NCBI RefSeq assembly: GCF_024295805.1
Contig: NZ_JANCLX010000032.1
Location: 48,120-112,119 of the forward strand
Direction of reading: 5' to 3'
Length of the DNA stretch: 64,000 bases
Source of the DNA: Streptomyces cucumeris
GTDB lineage: Bacteria > Actinomycetota > Actinomycetes > Streptomycetales > Streptomycetaceae
Below, in pieces: positions 1 to 7,131 of the stretch. Under the pieces are notes generated by a model, which worked only from the letters and a program-made list of their open reading frames with translations, had not been told where the DNA came from and made no database searches. The position numbers and the translations under genes were made by a program. Each line of letters begins with the position of its first letter. Position 1 is the first letter of the stretch.

Positions 1-429
1 GACGGCCGGAAGTGGTACGTGGCCGACATGGTGGCGAACGGGGTGTGGGTGCTCAACGGCGACACCTTCAGCCGTCCGCGGCTGCTGTCCACCGGCAAGG
101 GCACCCACGGGCTGTACGTCAGCCGGGACTCGCGCAGGATGTACATCTCCAACCGGGGCGAGGGCACCATCTCGGTGCTCTCCTTCGACTCCGGGAAGCT
201 GGTCGACCGGTGGCGGCTGCCCGGTGGCGGCAGCCCCGACATGGGCGGGCTCTCCGCCGACGGCAAGGTGCTGTGGCTCTCGGGCCGGTACAACGCCGAG
301 GTGTACGCGATCGACACCCGCACCGGAAAGCTGCGCGCCCGGATCCCGGTCGGGGGCGGCCCGCACGGACTGGCGGTCTATCCGCAGCCCGGCCGCTACT
401 CCCTCGGCCACACCGGGATCTTCCGCTGA
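1..429 (+). CDS. YVTN/YncE-type beta-propeller protein, 3' part only
   Basis: The 5' end lies outside the window. The frame is open from base 1 and stops at TGA 427-429, leaving 142 codons. The visible part has two complete beta-propeller blades of the YVTN/YncE type, each with a 'SxDxxxLW/MYIS' strand followed by 'VYAIDTRTGKL' or 'ISVLSFDSGKL', then a short closing strand ending GRYSLGHTGIFR. Members of this family are usually exported or surface proteins that bind ligands or partners; no enzymatic residue is recognisable. Signal peptide and start cannot be seen. A GC-rich hairpin follows the stop directly, so this is probably the last gene of its transcript. Confidence 0.8.
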   Translation, partial: DGRKWYVADMVANGVWVLNGDTFSRPRLLSTGKGTHGLYVSRDSRRMYISNRGEGTISVLSFDSGKLVDRWRLPGGGSPDMGGLSADGKVLWLSGRYNAEVYAIDTRTGKLRARIPVGGGPHGLAVYPQPGRYSLGHTGIFR

Positions 430-430
430 G

Positions 431-460
431 CCCCGGCCGCCGGACGGCGGCGCGCCGGGG
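431..460. terminator. hairpin between convergent genes
   Basis: The arms CCCCGGC (431-437) and GCCGGGG (454-460) pair perfectly, and GCCG/CGGC can pair inside them. The hairpin fills the whole gap between the propeller gene and the toxin stop codon, so it probably ends both transcripts. Confidence 0.55.
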
Positions 461-838
461 TCAGATGCGCCAGGAGCGGATGCGGCCCGCCGCGTCGAAC
501 ACATCGGCCTTGCTGGAGAGGATGTCCCGCACCAGGTCGATCAGCGCACCGTACGGCGGGTCGATGCCCTCCCCCGAGGCGTGCATATAGGCGACCGCGG
601 TGGCGCTGGCGAACCGTGCGTTGCTCGCCGGCAGCGGCCTGAGCGTGGCCAGCGTGTGCAGCAGGGCGGCGGCCCGCCACGCCGGGTCGGGATCGACGCC
701 CAGCCGGGGCGGATCGACGCGGTGGCGGGCCACGGCGGCGACCAGCCCGGAGAAGTCCGAGATGGCGGGCTGTTCGGGCAGGACTTCCTCATGCCGCTGG
801 AGCAGCCATGGCACATCGATGTGCAGAAGGGGGGCCAT
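461..838 (-). CDS. Fic/Doc-like toxin component with degenerate core
   Basis: This 125-residue protein is about the size of Doc-type toxins. It lies 3 bp downstream of a small antitoxin-like gene on the same strand. Residues about 58-85 (ALLHTLATLRPLPAS, then NARFASATAVAYM) align by eye with the Fic/Doc core 'HPFxDGNKRTA...': the Asn and the last Arg remain. The catalytic His position is Arg and the Asp-Gly pair is missing. Active Doc enzymes phosphorylate or AMPylate translation factors; with these losses the activity here may differ or be absent. Many Streptomyces toxin components of this kind have similarly degenerate cores. The family call rests on core alignment, size and gene order. Confidence 0.65.
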   Translation of the reverse strand: MAPLLHIDVPWLLQRHEEVLPEQPAISDFSGLVAAVARHRVDPPRLGVDPDPAWRAAALLHTLATLRPLPASNARFASATAVAYMHASGEGIDPPYGALIDLVRDILSSKADVFDAAGRIRSWRI

Positions 839-841
839 CGG

Positions 842-1078
842 TCAGGCGGCCCGTCCCCGGCCGTGTTCATCCTCGGGGAACGCGTCGGCGAAGGCGTCGG
901 CGTTGTCCGCGAAGAACCGGCGGAAGACCTCGGCGCCTTCCTGGAGGGCTCGGTGCCGGGCGATGTCGGCCACGGTCGCCTCCCGGACGAGGGCCTTCAT
1001 CGTGGTGCCGCGCTCCTTGGCGATCTCGCGGAGGTCCTCAAGTTCCCGATCGCTGAATTCCACGTTGAGAGCTGACAT
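842..1078 (-). CDS. Antitoxin of the Fic-type pair
   Basis: The 78-residue protein starts at ATG 1078. Its N-terminal third (MSALNVEFSDRELEDLREIA) resembles a ribbon-helix-helix DNA-binding region of the kind found in many antitoxins. The middle (KALVREATVADIARHRALQ) is helical. The C-terminal tail is acidic and ends in EDEHGRGRAA, suiting a part that wraps and neutralises a basic toxin. It is the first gene of the pair, 3 bp before the toxin, so the two are almost certainly co-translated. The longer open frame continuing upstream is not coding: it runs antisense to the aldo/keto reductase. The promoter spacing suggests a leaderless transcript beginning at this ATG. Confidence 0.72.
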   Translation of the reverse strand: MSALNVEFSDRELEDLREIAKERGTTMKALVREATVADIARHRALQEGAEVFRRFFADNADAFADAFPEDEHGRGRAA

Positions 1079-1085
1079 GGCGCAC

Positions 1086-1114
1086 ACCCTACTTGCCAGG
1101 TACCCCGACAGCAA
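1086..1114 (-). promoter_or_regulatory. Promoter of the antitoxin-toxin pair, probably leaderless
   Basis: On the minus strand, TTGCTG (1114-1109) and TAGGGT (1091-1086) are 17 bp apart. The -10 box ends 7 nt before the antitoxin ATG, so transcription should begin at or within a base of the start codon. No Shine-Dalgarno sequence fits in between. Confidence 0.5.
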
Positions 1115-1167
1115 TCGCCCCAGCTCACATGATGTTTTTGTAGGTACTTGACAAACTCTTGGGGGGC

Positions 1168-1195
1168 TTTGACCGGGTCCCGGCGGAGGTAGCGT
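1168..1195 (+). promoter_or_regulatory. Possible promoter of the aldo/keto reductase gene
   Basis: TTTGACC at 1168-1174 lies 15-16 bp before TAGCGT (1190-1195), a TANNNT-type -10 box. The spacing is short, so this is tentative. A consensus TTGACA at 1148-1153 has no -10 partner at 17-18 bp. Confidence 0.3.
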
Positions 1196-1228
1196 TGACG
1201 GTCCGCACCGTTCAGAGGAAGAGGGTTC

Positions 1229-2215
1229 ATGGAGCAGCGAGTGTGCGGCCGCACCGGCCGGAAGGTCTCCGTCGTCGGACTGGGCACCTGGCAGCTGGGC
1301 GCCGGCTGGGGCGATGTCACCGAGGCGGACGCGCGATCCGTGCTGGACGCGGCCGTCGAGGCGGGTGTGACGTTCTTCGACACCGCCGATGTGTACGGGG
1401 ACGGACGCAGCGAGCAGCTCATCGGGCGGTTCCTGCGCGACCGTCCGGACGCCGGGATCTTCGTGGCGACGAAGATGGGGCGGCGGGCCGACCCACACGT
1501 GGAGGAGGCGTACACGCTGGACAACTTCCGCGCGTGGACCGACCGTTCCCGGGCGAACCTCGGGGTGGAGGTCCTCGATCTGGTGCAGCTCCACTGTCCG
1601 CCCACCCCGGTGCACTCCTCCGACGCGGTGTTCGACGCGCTGGACACCCTGGTGGCGGAGGAACGCATCGCGGCGTACGGGGTGAGCGTGGAGACCTGCG
1701 ACGAGGCGCTGGCGGCCATCGCCCGGCCGGGTACGGCAAGTGTGCAGATCATCCTCAACCCGTTCCGGCTGAAGCCGCTGGAGCAGGTGATTCCGGCGGC
1801 GCGTGAGGCCGGGGTGGGGATCATCGCCCGGGTGCCGCTGGCGTCCGGTCTGCTGTCCGGGAAGTACACCAGGGACACCGTGTTCGCCGCCGATGACCAC
1901 CGTTCGTTCAACCGCCACGGTGAGCAGTTCGACCAGGGCGAGACATTCTCGGGCGTGGACTACGAGGAGGGCGTCGAGGCGGCCGTCGAGTTCGGGGAGC
2001 TGGCTCCCGAGGGGGCCACGGCCGCCCAGACGGCACTGCGCTGGATCGTCCAGCAGCCGGGCGTCACCTCGGTCATCCCGGGCGCACGCTCTCCGGAGCA
2101 GGCGCGGGCCAACGCGCGGGCCGCGGCGCTGCCCCCGCTCCCGCAGACCACGCTGGACGCCGTCGGCGCGCTCTACGACCGGCGGATCCGCGCCCAGGTG
2201 CACCACCGCTGGTGA
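1229..2215 (+). CDS. Aldo/keto reductase
   Basis: The 328-residue protein matches the family's usual length and (alpha/beta)8 layout. It opens with the typical strand 'VSVVGLGTWQLG'. 'FFDTADVYGDGRSE' carries the catalytic Asp and Tyr, 'FVATKMGRR' the Lys and 'LVQLHCPP' the His. The NADPH-binding end 'VTSVIPGARSPEQARANARA' is present near the C-terminus. Such enzymes reduce aldehydes or ketones in the cytosol with NADPH; the substrate cannot be read from sequence. ATG 1229 follows AGAGGAAGAGG by about 6 nt. The gene stands alone, with a strong hairpin after the stop. It could also work as a sugar or quinone reductase. Confidence 0.9.
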   Translation: MEQRVCGRTGRKVSVVGLGTWQLGAGWGDVTEADARSVLDAAVEAGVTFFDTADVYGDGRSEQLIGRFLRDRPDAGIFVATKMGRRADPHVEEAYTLDNFRAWTDRSRANLGVEVLDLVQLHCPPTPVHSSDAVFDALDTLVAEERIAAYGVSVETCDEALAAIARPGTASVQIILNPFRLKPLEQVIPAAREAGVGIIARVPLASGLLSGKYTRDTVFAADDHRSFNRHGEQFDQGETFSGVDYEEGVEAAVEFGELAPEGATAAQTALRWIVQQPGVTSVIPGARSPEQARANARAAALPPLPQTTLDAVGALYDRRIRAQVHHRW

Positions 2216-2222
2216 GGGACAC

Positions 2223-2260
2223 CCCGCGCGCGGACACACCGGATGGCGTCCGCGCGCGGG
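2223..2260 (+). terminator. 13-bp perfect hairpin after the aldo/keto reductase
   Basis: The arms CCCGCGCGCGGAC (2223-2235) and GTCCGCGCGCGGG (2248-2260) are fully complementary around a 12-nt loop, starting 7 nt after the stop. There is no T-tract, as is common in Streptomyces. Confidence 0.75.
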
Positions 2261-2350
2261 CGATTCCTGGGAATTCCCTGTGAGGACAGAGGGCCACGGA
2301 GGTGACCGGGCGCACGGTGACCGGTGAACCGGCGCCCTCCGGCGACGGAC

Positions 2351-2382
2351 CTCTCAGAAAGCTCCCAGGAACTCTCCGGAAG
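2351..2382 (+). promoter_or_regulatory. Three tandem 10-11 bp repeats, likely response-regulator site
   Basis: CTCTCAGAAAG (2351-2361), CTCCCAGGAA (2362-2371) and CTCTCCGGAAG (2372-2382) follow one another without gaps. Read on the other strand the unit is close to TTYCTGRGAG. Direct repeats with about one helical turn spacing are typical of OmpR/PhoB-family regulators, and such a regulator is encoded in the operon downstream. The site lies about 150 bp before the MMPL start. The rest of the 2216-2528 gap holds the terminator and a GGGAATTCCC palindrome at 2269-2278. Confidence 0.5.
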
Positions 2383-2528
2383 TGGCCGACGGCGACTGTC
2401 AGGCTCCGGGGACAGAGCGGACGACGGGTCCGGCGACGGCACGGCGCCGCGACAGACCCGGACCACGGTCCGGACCGGGCTCCCGCTCTGCGCCCCGTTG
2501 AGCCACGATCCGACCGGGAGCCATCACT

Positions 2529-4805
2529 GTGGCCACTTTCCTGTCCGCGCTGGGCCGCTTCTCCTTCCGAAGGCGGTGGTACGTCACCGTCCTGTGGACC
2601 GGTCTGCTGGTCCTCGCCGGTGTGCTGGCCGCCCAGGCCCCCGCGGCGCCGCACACCGACTACTCCATGCCCGGCACCGAGGCGCAGCGCGCCTATGACC
2701 TGCTCGACGAGCGGTTTCCCGGGCAGAACGCCAACGCGGCCACGGCACGAGTGGTGTTCAGGAGTGATGACGGCCCGGTGACCGAGCCGCACACCAAGCG
2801 GGCCATCGGTGAAACGGTCCGGGCGCTGGGGAAGGACCCTCAGGTCGGCCAGGTGACCGACCCCTTCGCCACCAAGGCGGTGAGCAAGGACGGCTCCACC
2901 GCCTACGCCCAGGTCACCTATGAGGTGTCCAGTTCGGAGGTGGAGGAGGACGCGCGCAGCGCGCTGCTGGCCACCGTGGAGGAGGCCCGGTCGTCCTCGC
3001 TCACGGTCGAGGTGGGCGGCAACGCGCTGTCCACCACCGCGGAAGGCCATGCCTCGGAAGCCATCGGCCTCGGCGTGGCCGCGGTGGTCCTGGTCATCAC
3101 CTTCGGCGCGCTGATCGCGGCCGGACTGCCGCTGTTCACCGCCCTGTTGGGGGTGGGCATCGGCACGAGTGTCATCAAGGCGCTGTCCAGCGCGCTCGAC
3201 CTGGGCTCCACCACCTCCGTGCTCGCCACCATGCTGGGCCTGGCCGTCGGTATCGACTACGCCCTGTTCGTCGTCTCCCGGTACCGCGCGGAGCTCGCGG
3301 AGGGCAGGGGCCGGGAGGAGGCGGCCGGACGGGCCCTGGGCACGGCCGGGTCCGCGGTGGTGTTCGCCGGACTCACCGTGGTGATCGCGCTGGTCGGTCT
3401 GAGCGTGGTGCACATCCCCGTGCTGACACAGATGGGACTGGCCGCGGCCGGTACCGTCGCGCTCGCCGTCCTCGTCGCCCTCACTCTTGTCCCGGCGCTG
3501 CTGGGCATCGCGGGGCGCCGGATCCGGCCCGCCGGGCCGCGCCGTGGCCGCCGCGCCAAGGCCACCGATGAGTCCGGTGCCGCCGATGCGTCCGGTGCGG
3601 CTGACGCGGATGCGGCGGATGGCACGGGTGCGGTGTCACGGCCCGGGATGGGCGTGCGCTGGGCCCGCTTCGTCACGCGGCGTCCGCTGGCGGTCCTCGT
3701 CGTGGGCGTGGCCGCCCTGCTCACCGTGGCGGTGCCCGCCGCCTCCCTGGAGCTGGACCTGCCCGACGACGGCAGCCAGCCGACGTCCACCACCCAGCGC
3801 CGGGCGTATGACCTGCTGTCGCAGGAGTTCGGGCCGGGCTTCAACGGTCCGCTGCTGCTGGTCGTACAGCCCGACGGCGACGGGAGTGCCACGGCCGCCG
3901 CGGAGCGCGCCACCGCCCGGATCCAGCGGATGGACGGCGTCGCCCGGGTCAATCCGCCCCGCTTCGACGACTCCGGCGACACCGCCGTGCTCAGCGTGGT
4001 CCCCGCCTCCGCGCCGAGCAGTGAGCAGACGACCGACCTGGTCCACGCGCTGCGCGAACCCGGCCTGGAGGCCGACAGCGACGCGCGGATCATGGTGTCC
4101 GGCACCACCGCCATGAACATCGACGTCTCCCGGAAACTGGCCGACGCCCTGGTCCCCTATCTCTCGCTCGTGGCGGGCCTGGCGCTGTTGCTGCTGATCG
4201 CCGTCTTCCGTTCGCTGCTCGTCCCGCTCAAGGCCGCGCTGGGCTTCGTCCTGTCCATCATCGCTGCGCTGGGCGCGGTCGTCGCGGTCTTCCAGTGGGG
4301 CTGGTGCGCCGAGCTGTTCGGGGTGTCCGAGCCGGGGCCCGTGGTGTCGCTCACGCCGATCTTCGTGGTCGGTGTGGTGTTCGGACTGGCCATGGACTAC
4401 GAGGTGTTCCTGGTGACCCGGATGCGGGAGGCGTACGTCGGCGGACAGTCACCGCTCGCGGCCATCACCACCGGATTCGATCTCGGGGCGCGTGTCGTCA
4501 CGGCGGCGGCCATCATCATGATCTCGGTCTTCGCCGCGTTCATGGGATCGGACGAACTGATGGTGAAGACCATCGGCTTCGGCCTGGCCGTGGCGGTCTT
4601 CCTGGACGCCTTCATCGTCCGGATGACCCTCGTACCGGCGGTACTCGCACTGCTCGGCCACCGGGCGTGGTGGCTCCCCCGCTGGCTGGACCGCTGGGTT
4701 CCGGACATCGATGTGGAGGGCACCTCGCTGGGCGGCCACGAGAAGGCCGCACCGGATGACACCTCCCCGGGCGCATCGGCCGATCCGGTCCGGCTCGGTT
4801 CCTGA
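2529..4805 (+). CDS. MMPL/RND-family membrane transporter
   Basis: The 758-residue protein has the duplicated MMPL fold. There is one helix near residues 14-34, an extracytoplasmic domain, and a helix cluster at about 175-340 with 'LGLAVGIDYALFVVSRYRAEL', the conserved GxxxDY motif of the proton path. A low-complexity Ala/Asp linker follows (about 340-375), then a second half with the parallel motif 'VFGLAMDYEVFLVTRMREAY'. Actinobacterial MMPL proteins export lipids, polyketides or siderophores using the proton gradient. The substrate is unknown. GTG 2529 is preceded by GGGAG at 8 nt. It is the first gene of an apparent operon with a streptophobe-like protein, response regulator and kinase, and is probably their regulatory target. 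Confidence 0.92.
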   Translation: MATFLSALGRFSFRRRWYVTVLWTGLLVLAGVLAAQAPAAPHTDYSMPGTEAQRAYDLLDERFPGQNANAATARVVFRSDDGPVTEPHTKRAIGETVRALGKDPQVGQVTDPFATKAVSKDGSTAYAQVTYEVSSSEVEEDARSALLATVEEARSSSLTVEVGGNALSTTAEGHASEAIGLGVAAVVLVITFGALIAAGLPLFTALLGVGIGTSVIKALSSALDLGSTTSVLATMLGLAVGIDYALFVVSRYRAELAEGRGREEAAGRALGTAGSAVVFAGLTVVIALVGLSVVHIPVLTQMGLAAAGTVALAVLVALTLVPALLGIAGRRIRPAGPRRGRRAKATDESGAADASGAADADAADGTGAVSRPGMGVRWARFVTRRPLAVLVVGVAALLTVAVPAASLELDLPDDGSQPTSTTQRRAYDLLSQEFGPGFNGPLLLVVQPDGDGSATAAAERATARIQRMDGVARVNPPRFDDSGDTAVLSVVPASAPSSEQTTDLVHALREPGLEADSDARIMVSGTTAMNIDVSRKLADALVPYLSLVAGLALLLLIAVFRSLLVPLKAALGFVLSIIAALGAVVAVFQWGWCAELFGVSEPGPVVSLTPIFVVGVVFGLAMDYEVFLVTRMREAYVGGQSPLAAITTGFDLGARVVTAAAIIMISVFAAFMGSDELMVKTIGFGLAVAVFLDAFIVRMTLVPAVLALLGHRAWWLPRWLDRWVPDIDVEGTSLGGHEKAAPDDTSPGASADPVRLGS

Positions 4806-4836
4806 TCCACCGGCAGTGCGAAAGGAAGGATCAGTG

Positions 4837-6315
4837 ATGTCGACAGCGTCCCAGTCCGCGGCCGCACGGCCCGGTGGCACCGCGCGCCATGCGCTCGAAG
4901 GCGCGCTCGCCGTCCTCGTGGCCGGTGCGGTGATGGCGGCCACCGCGTATCTGGCGCTGCTCGCGCTGGGCGCCGGTGACCTCGCCCCGGTGTCCCGGCT
5001 CACCTGGGCGGTCACCAGCATGGCCGTGGGCAGCGGGATCACCCTCGGCTCCGGCTCCCCGGTACCGCTCGGGGACGGCGGCGGTCGCCTGGGCGGGCTC
5101 ACCGATGGACTGAGCGTGGAGATGGCGGGCGAGGCGGCGGCGATACCGCTCGGGCTGACGGTCCTGGGGGCGGTGGTGCTGGGGTACGGCTTCTTCCGGC
5201 CACTGCGTTCACGCCCCCGTCCGGCCCCGGCGCTGCTGGTGGCCCGCCTCTGCGGTGCGCTCGGCACCGCCGCGGTGCTGTTCCCGTCGCTGGCCATGCT
5301 GGCCCGGGGCACGCTCCGGCTGCCGGACGGTGTGACGGACGAGCTCGGTGACGGTTCCGGGCGGCGTGCGCTGCTGCGGTTCGGGGACGGCGGTACGTCC
5401 GCGCTGCGCTCGATGCGCTTCGAGGCCGATCCCGCGATGGCGGGGCTCCTCGGGGTGCTCGGCGTGGCGGTGCTCCTCGGGGTCGGCTGTGTGGCGGCGC
5501 GCAGGACGACGCTGCCGACGCCCCTGGCCATGAGCCGGCTGCGGCTGAAGTGGCACCCGGTTGCCTCGGCGCTGTCCGGTGTGGTGACCACCCTGTGCGT
5601 GCTGCCCCTGGCGGTCGGGGCGCTGGCGGGCGGCGCGGCACTGGCCGGATGGGACCGCGCGGCCAGGGCCGCCGGGTCACTGCTGCTGGCCGGGCCCAAT
5701 CTGTCGGCCGTCGCGCTCACCTCCGGTCTGGGCTCGTCGTGGGAGGCGGCCGTCCACCGCCAGCAGGGGGAACTCGGCGGGCTGCTGGGCACGATCGGGC
5801 AGGGAGCACCGAGCGACGGCGGGCGCACCGACCGGACCGCGGCCGTGGCCGACCGGGCGGTGGCCGGGGTTCCGCTGTGGCTCATCGGGTTGCTCGTGCT
5901 CGTCGCGGCCCTGGTGCTCACCGGCCGGCTGGCCGCGGCGCGCACTCCGGCACGTACCGCGCGCGAGGAGGCCAACGCGCCGCTGAGCCGCCATCTGGAG
6001 ATCGCGCTGCGGACGGGGTTCGCCGTCTGTGCTGCGGCGATGCTCCTCGCCCTGGCCTCCGGGGCGTCCTTCCGGATCGGTGTGAGTGTCATGGGCAGGG
6101 AGCTGCGCGGTGTCACCGGCGGTCTCGACGGCGCGGTGGGGCTTGCCGGGCTCAGCGGCCTCGTCCTCGCCGGGCTCGCGGCATACTGGGGGAGCCGGCT
6201 CCACGGAACCCGCACCGCGCGCCCGGGCCCGGCGCGGCCCGACGCTCCCGCGAGGCCCGTGGCCGCCCGCGCTTCCGGTCACCGCCCGCGGGGCAGTGCC
6301 GACTCGGCGTCCTGA
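4837..6315 (+). CDS. Streptophobe-like multi-pass membrane protein
   Basis: This 492-residue protein is very hydrophobic, with about ten predicted membrane segments separated by Gly/Ala-rich loops and a basic C-terminal tail. It resembles the actinomycete 'streptophobe' family in composition and layout; I recognise no catalytic motif and its function is unknown. ATG 4837 follows AAGGAAGGA at 6 nt; the GTG just before it is too close to that site. It starts 31 bp after the MMPL stop and ends about 60 bp before the response regulator, so it belongs to the same operon. It might assist or sense the MMPL exporter, but that is inference from position only. Confidence 0.72.
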   Translation: MSTASQSAAARPGGTARHALEGALAVLVAGAVMAATAYLALLALGAGDLAPVSRLTWAVTSMAVGSGITLGSGSPVPLGDGGGRLGGLTDGLSVEMAGEAAAIPLGLTVLGAVVLGYGFFRPLRSRPRPAPALLVARLCGALGTAAVLFPSLAMLARGTLRLPDGVTDELGDGSGRRALLRFGDGGTSALRSMRFEADPAMAGLLGVLGVAVLLGVGCVAARRTTLPTPLAMSRLRLKWHPVASALSGVVTTLCVLPLAVGALAGGAALAGWDRAARAAGSLLLAGPNLSAVALTSGLGSSWEAAVHRQQGELGGLLGTIGQGAPSDGGRTDRTAAVADRAVAGVPLWLIGLLVLVAALVLTGRLAAARTPARTAREEANAPLSRHLEIALRTGFAVCAAAMLLALASGASFRIGVSVMGRELRGVTGGLDGAVGLAGLSGLVLAGLAAYWGSRLHGTRTARPGPARPDAPARPVAARASGHRPRGSADSAS

Positions 6316-6375
6316 CCACCCCGCGCCGTGCTGAACAGATCCGGCCCCCAGTCTCCCGAGGCGGCACCCCAGACC

Positions 6376-7131
6376 ATGGCAGAAGCGACAGACCCGCGGC
6401 ACACCGCGGTTCCCCGGGCTCATCTCCTCGTCGTCGACGACGAACCGACCGTCCGCGAACTGCTGCCCGCCGCGCTGCGGTACGCGGGGTTCGACGTCGA
6501 CGCCGCGGCGAACGGACGGGAGGCGCTGGACATGGCGGCCCACCGGCCCCCCGATCTGGTCCTGCTGGACATCATGCTGCCGGACATGGACGGTTTCGAG
6601 GTGATCCGCAGGCTGCGCGCCCAGCCACGGCCTTCCGGCCCGGGGCACGGCGGCGCCGTCCCGGTGCTGTTCCTCACCGCGCGCGACACCGCGGCGGACA
6701 AGGTCAACGGGCTGCGGCTGGGTGGCGACGACTACGTCACCAAGCCGTTCGACCTGGAGGAGCTGATCGCGCGGATCCAGGCGGTCCTGCGCCGGACCAA
6801 GGGCGAACCGCCCGCCCGTCTCGTCGTGGCCGATCTGGAGCTGGAGCCGGAGGGGCATCTGGTGACCCGGGCCGGGGAGCCGGTCCGGCTGTCGCCGACC
6901 GAGTTCCGGCTGCTGCACTTCCTGATGACCAACGCCGGGCGGACGATGTCGAAGGGACAGATCCTGGAGAACGTATGGGCCTACGACTTCGGCGGTGACC
7001 CGAGCATCGTCGACACCTACATCAGCTATCTGCGGCGGAAGATCGACCAGGTGGAGCCCAAACTCCTGCACACGGTGCACGGCGTGGGATACGTCATCCG
7101 CGGACCGAGGAAGCAGGGCGGCCGCACGTGA
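6376..7131 (+). CDS. OmpR-family response regulator
   Basis: The receiver domain starts with 'HLLVVDDEPTVREL'. The phospho-acceptor Asp is in 'DLVLLDIMLPDMDG', the switch Thr in 'LFLTARD' and the Lys in 'YVTKPFDLEEL'. A C-terminal winged helix (about residues 150-245) contains 'LSPTEFRLLHFLMTNAGR' and 'VDTYISYLRRKID'. It should bind tandem DNA repeats as a dimer after phosphorylation by the kinase encoded next to it. I start it at ATG 6376 (251 residues). GTG 6328 is in frame and would add 16 residues; neither has a strong ribosome site. Its stop overlaps the kinase start (GTGA at 7128-7131), so the pair is translationally coupled. Confidence 0.93.
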   Translation: MAEATDPRHTAVPRAHLLVVDDEPTVRELLPAALRYAGFDVDAAANGREALDMAAHRPPDLVLLDIMLPDMDGFEVIRRLRAQPRPSGPGHGGAVPVLFLTARDTAADKVNGLRLGGDDYVTKPFDLEELIARIQAVLRRTKGEPPARLVVADLELEPEGHLVTRAGEPVRLSPTEFRLLHFLMTNAGRTMSKGQILENVWAYDFGGDPSIVDTYISYLRRKIDQVEPKLLHTVHGVGYVIRGPRKQGGRT

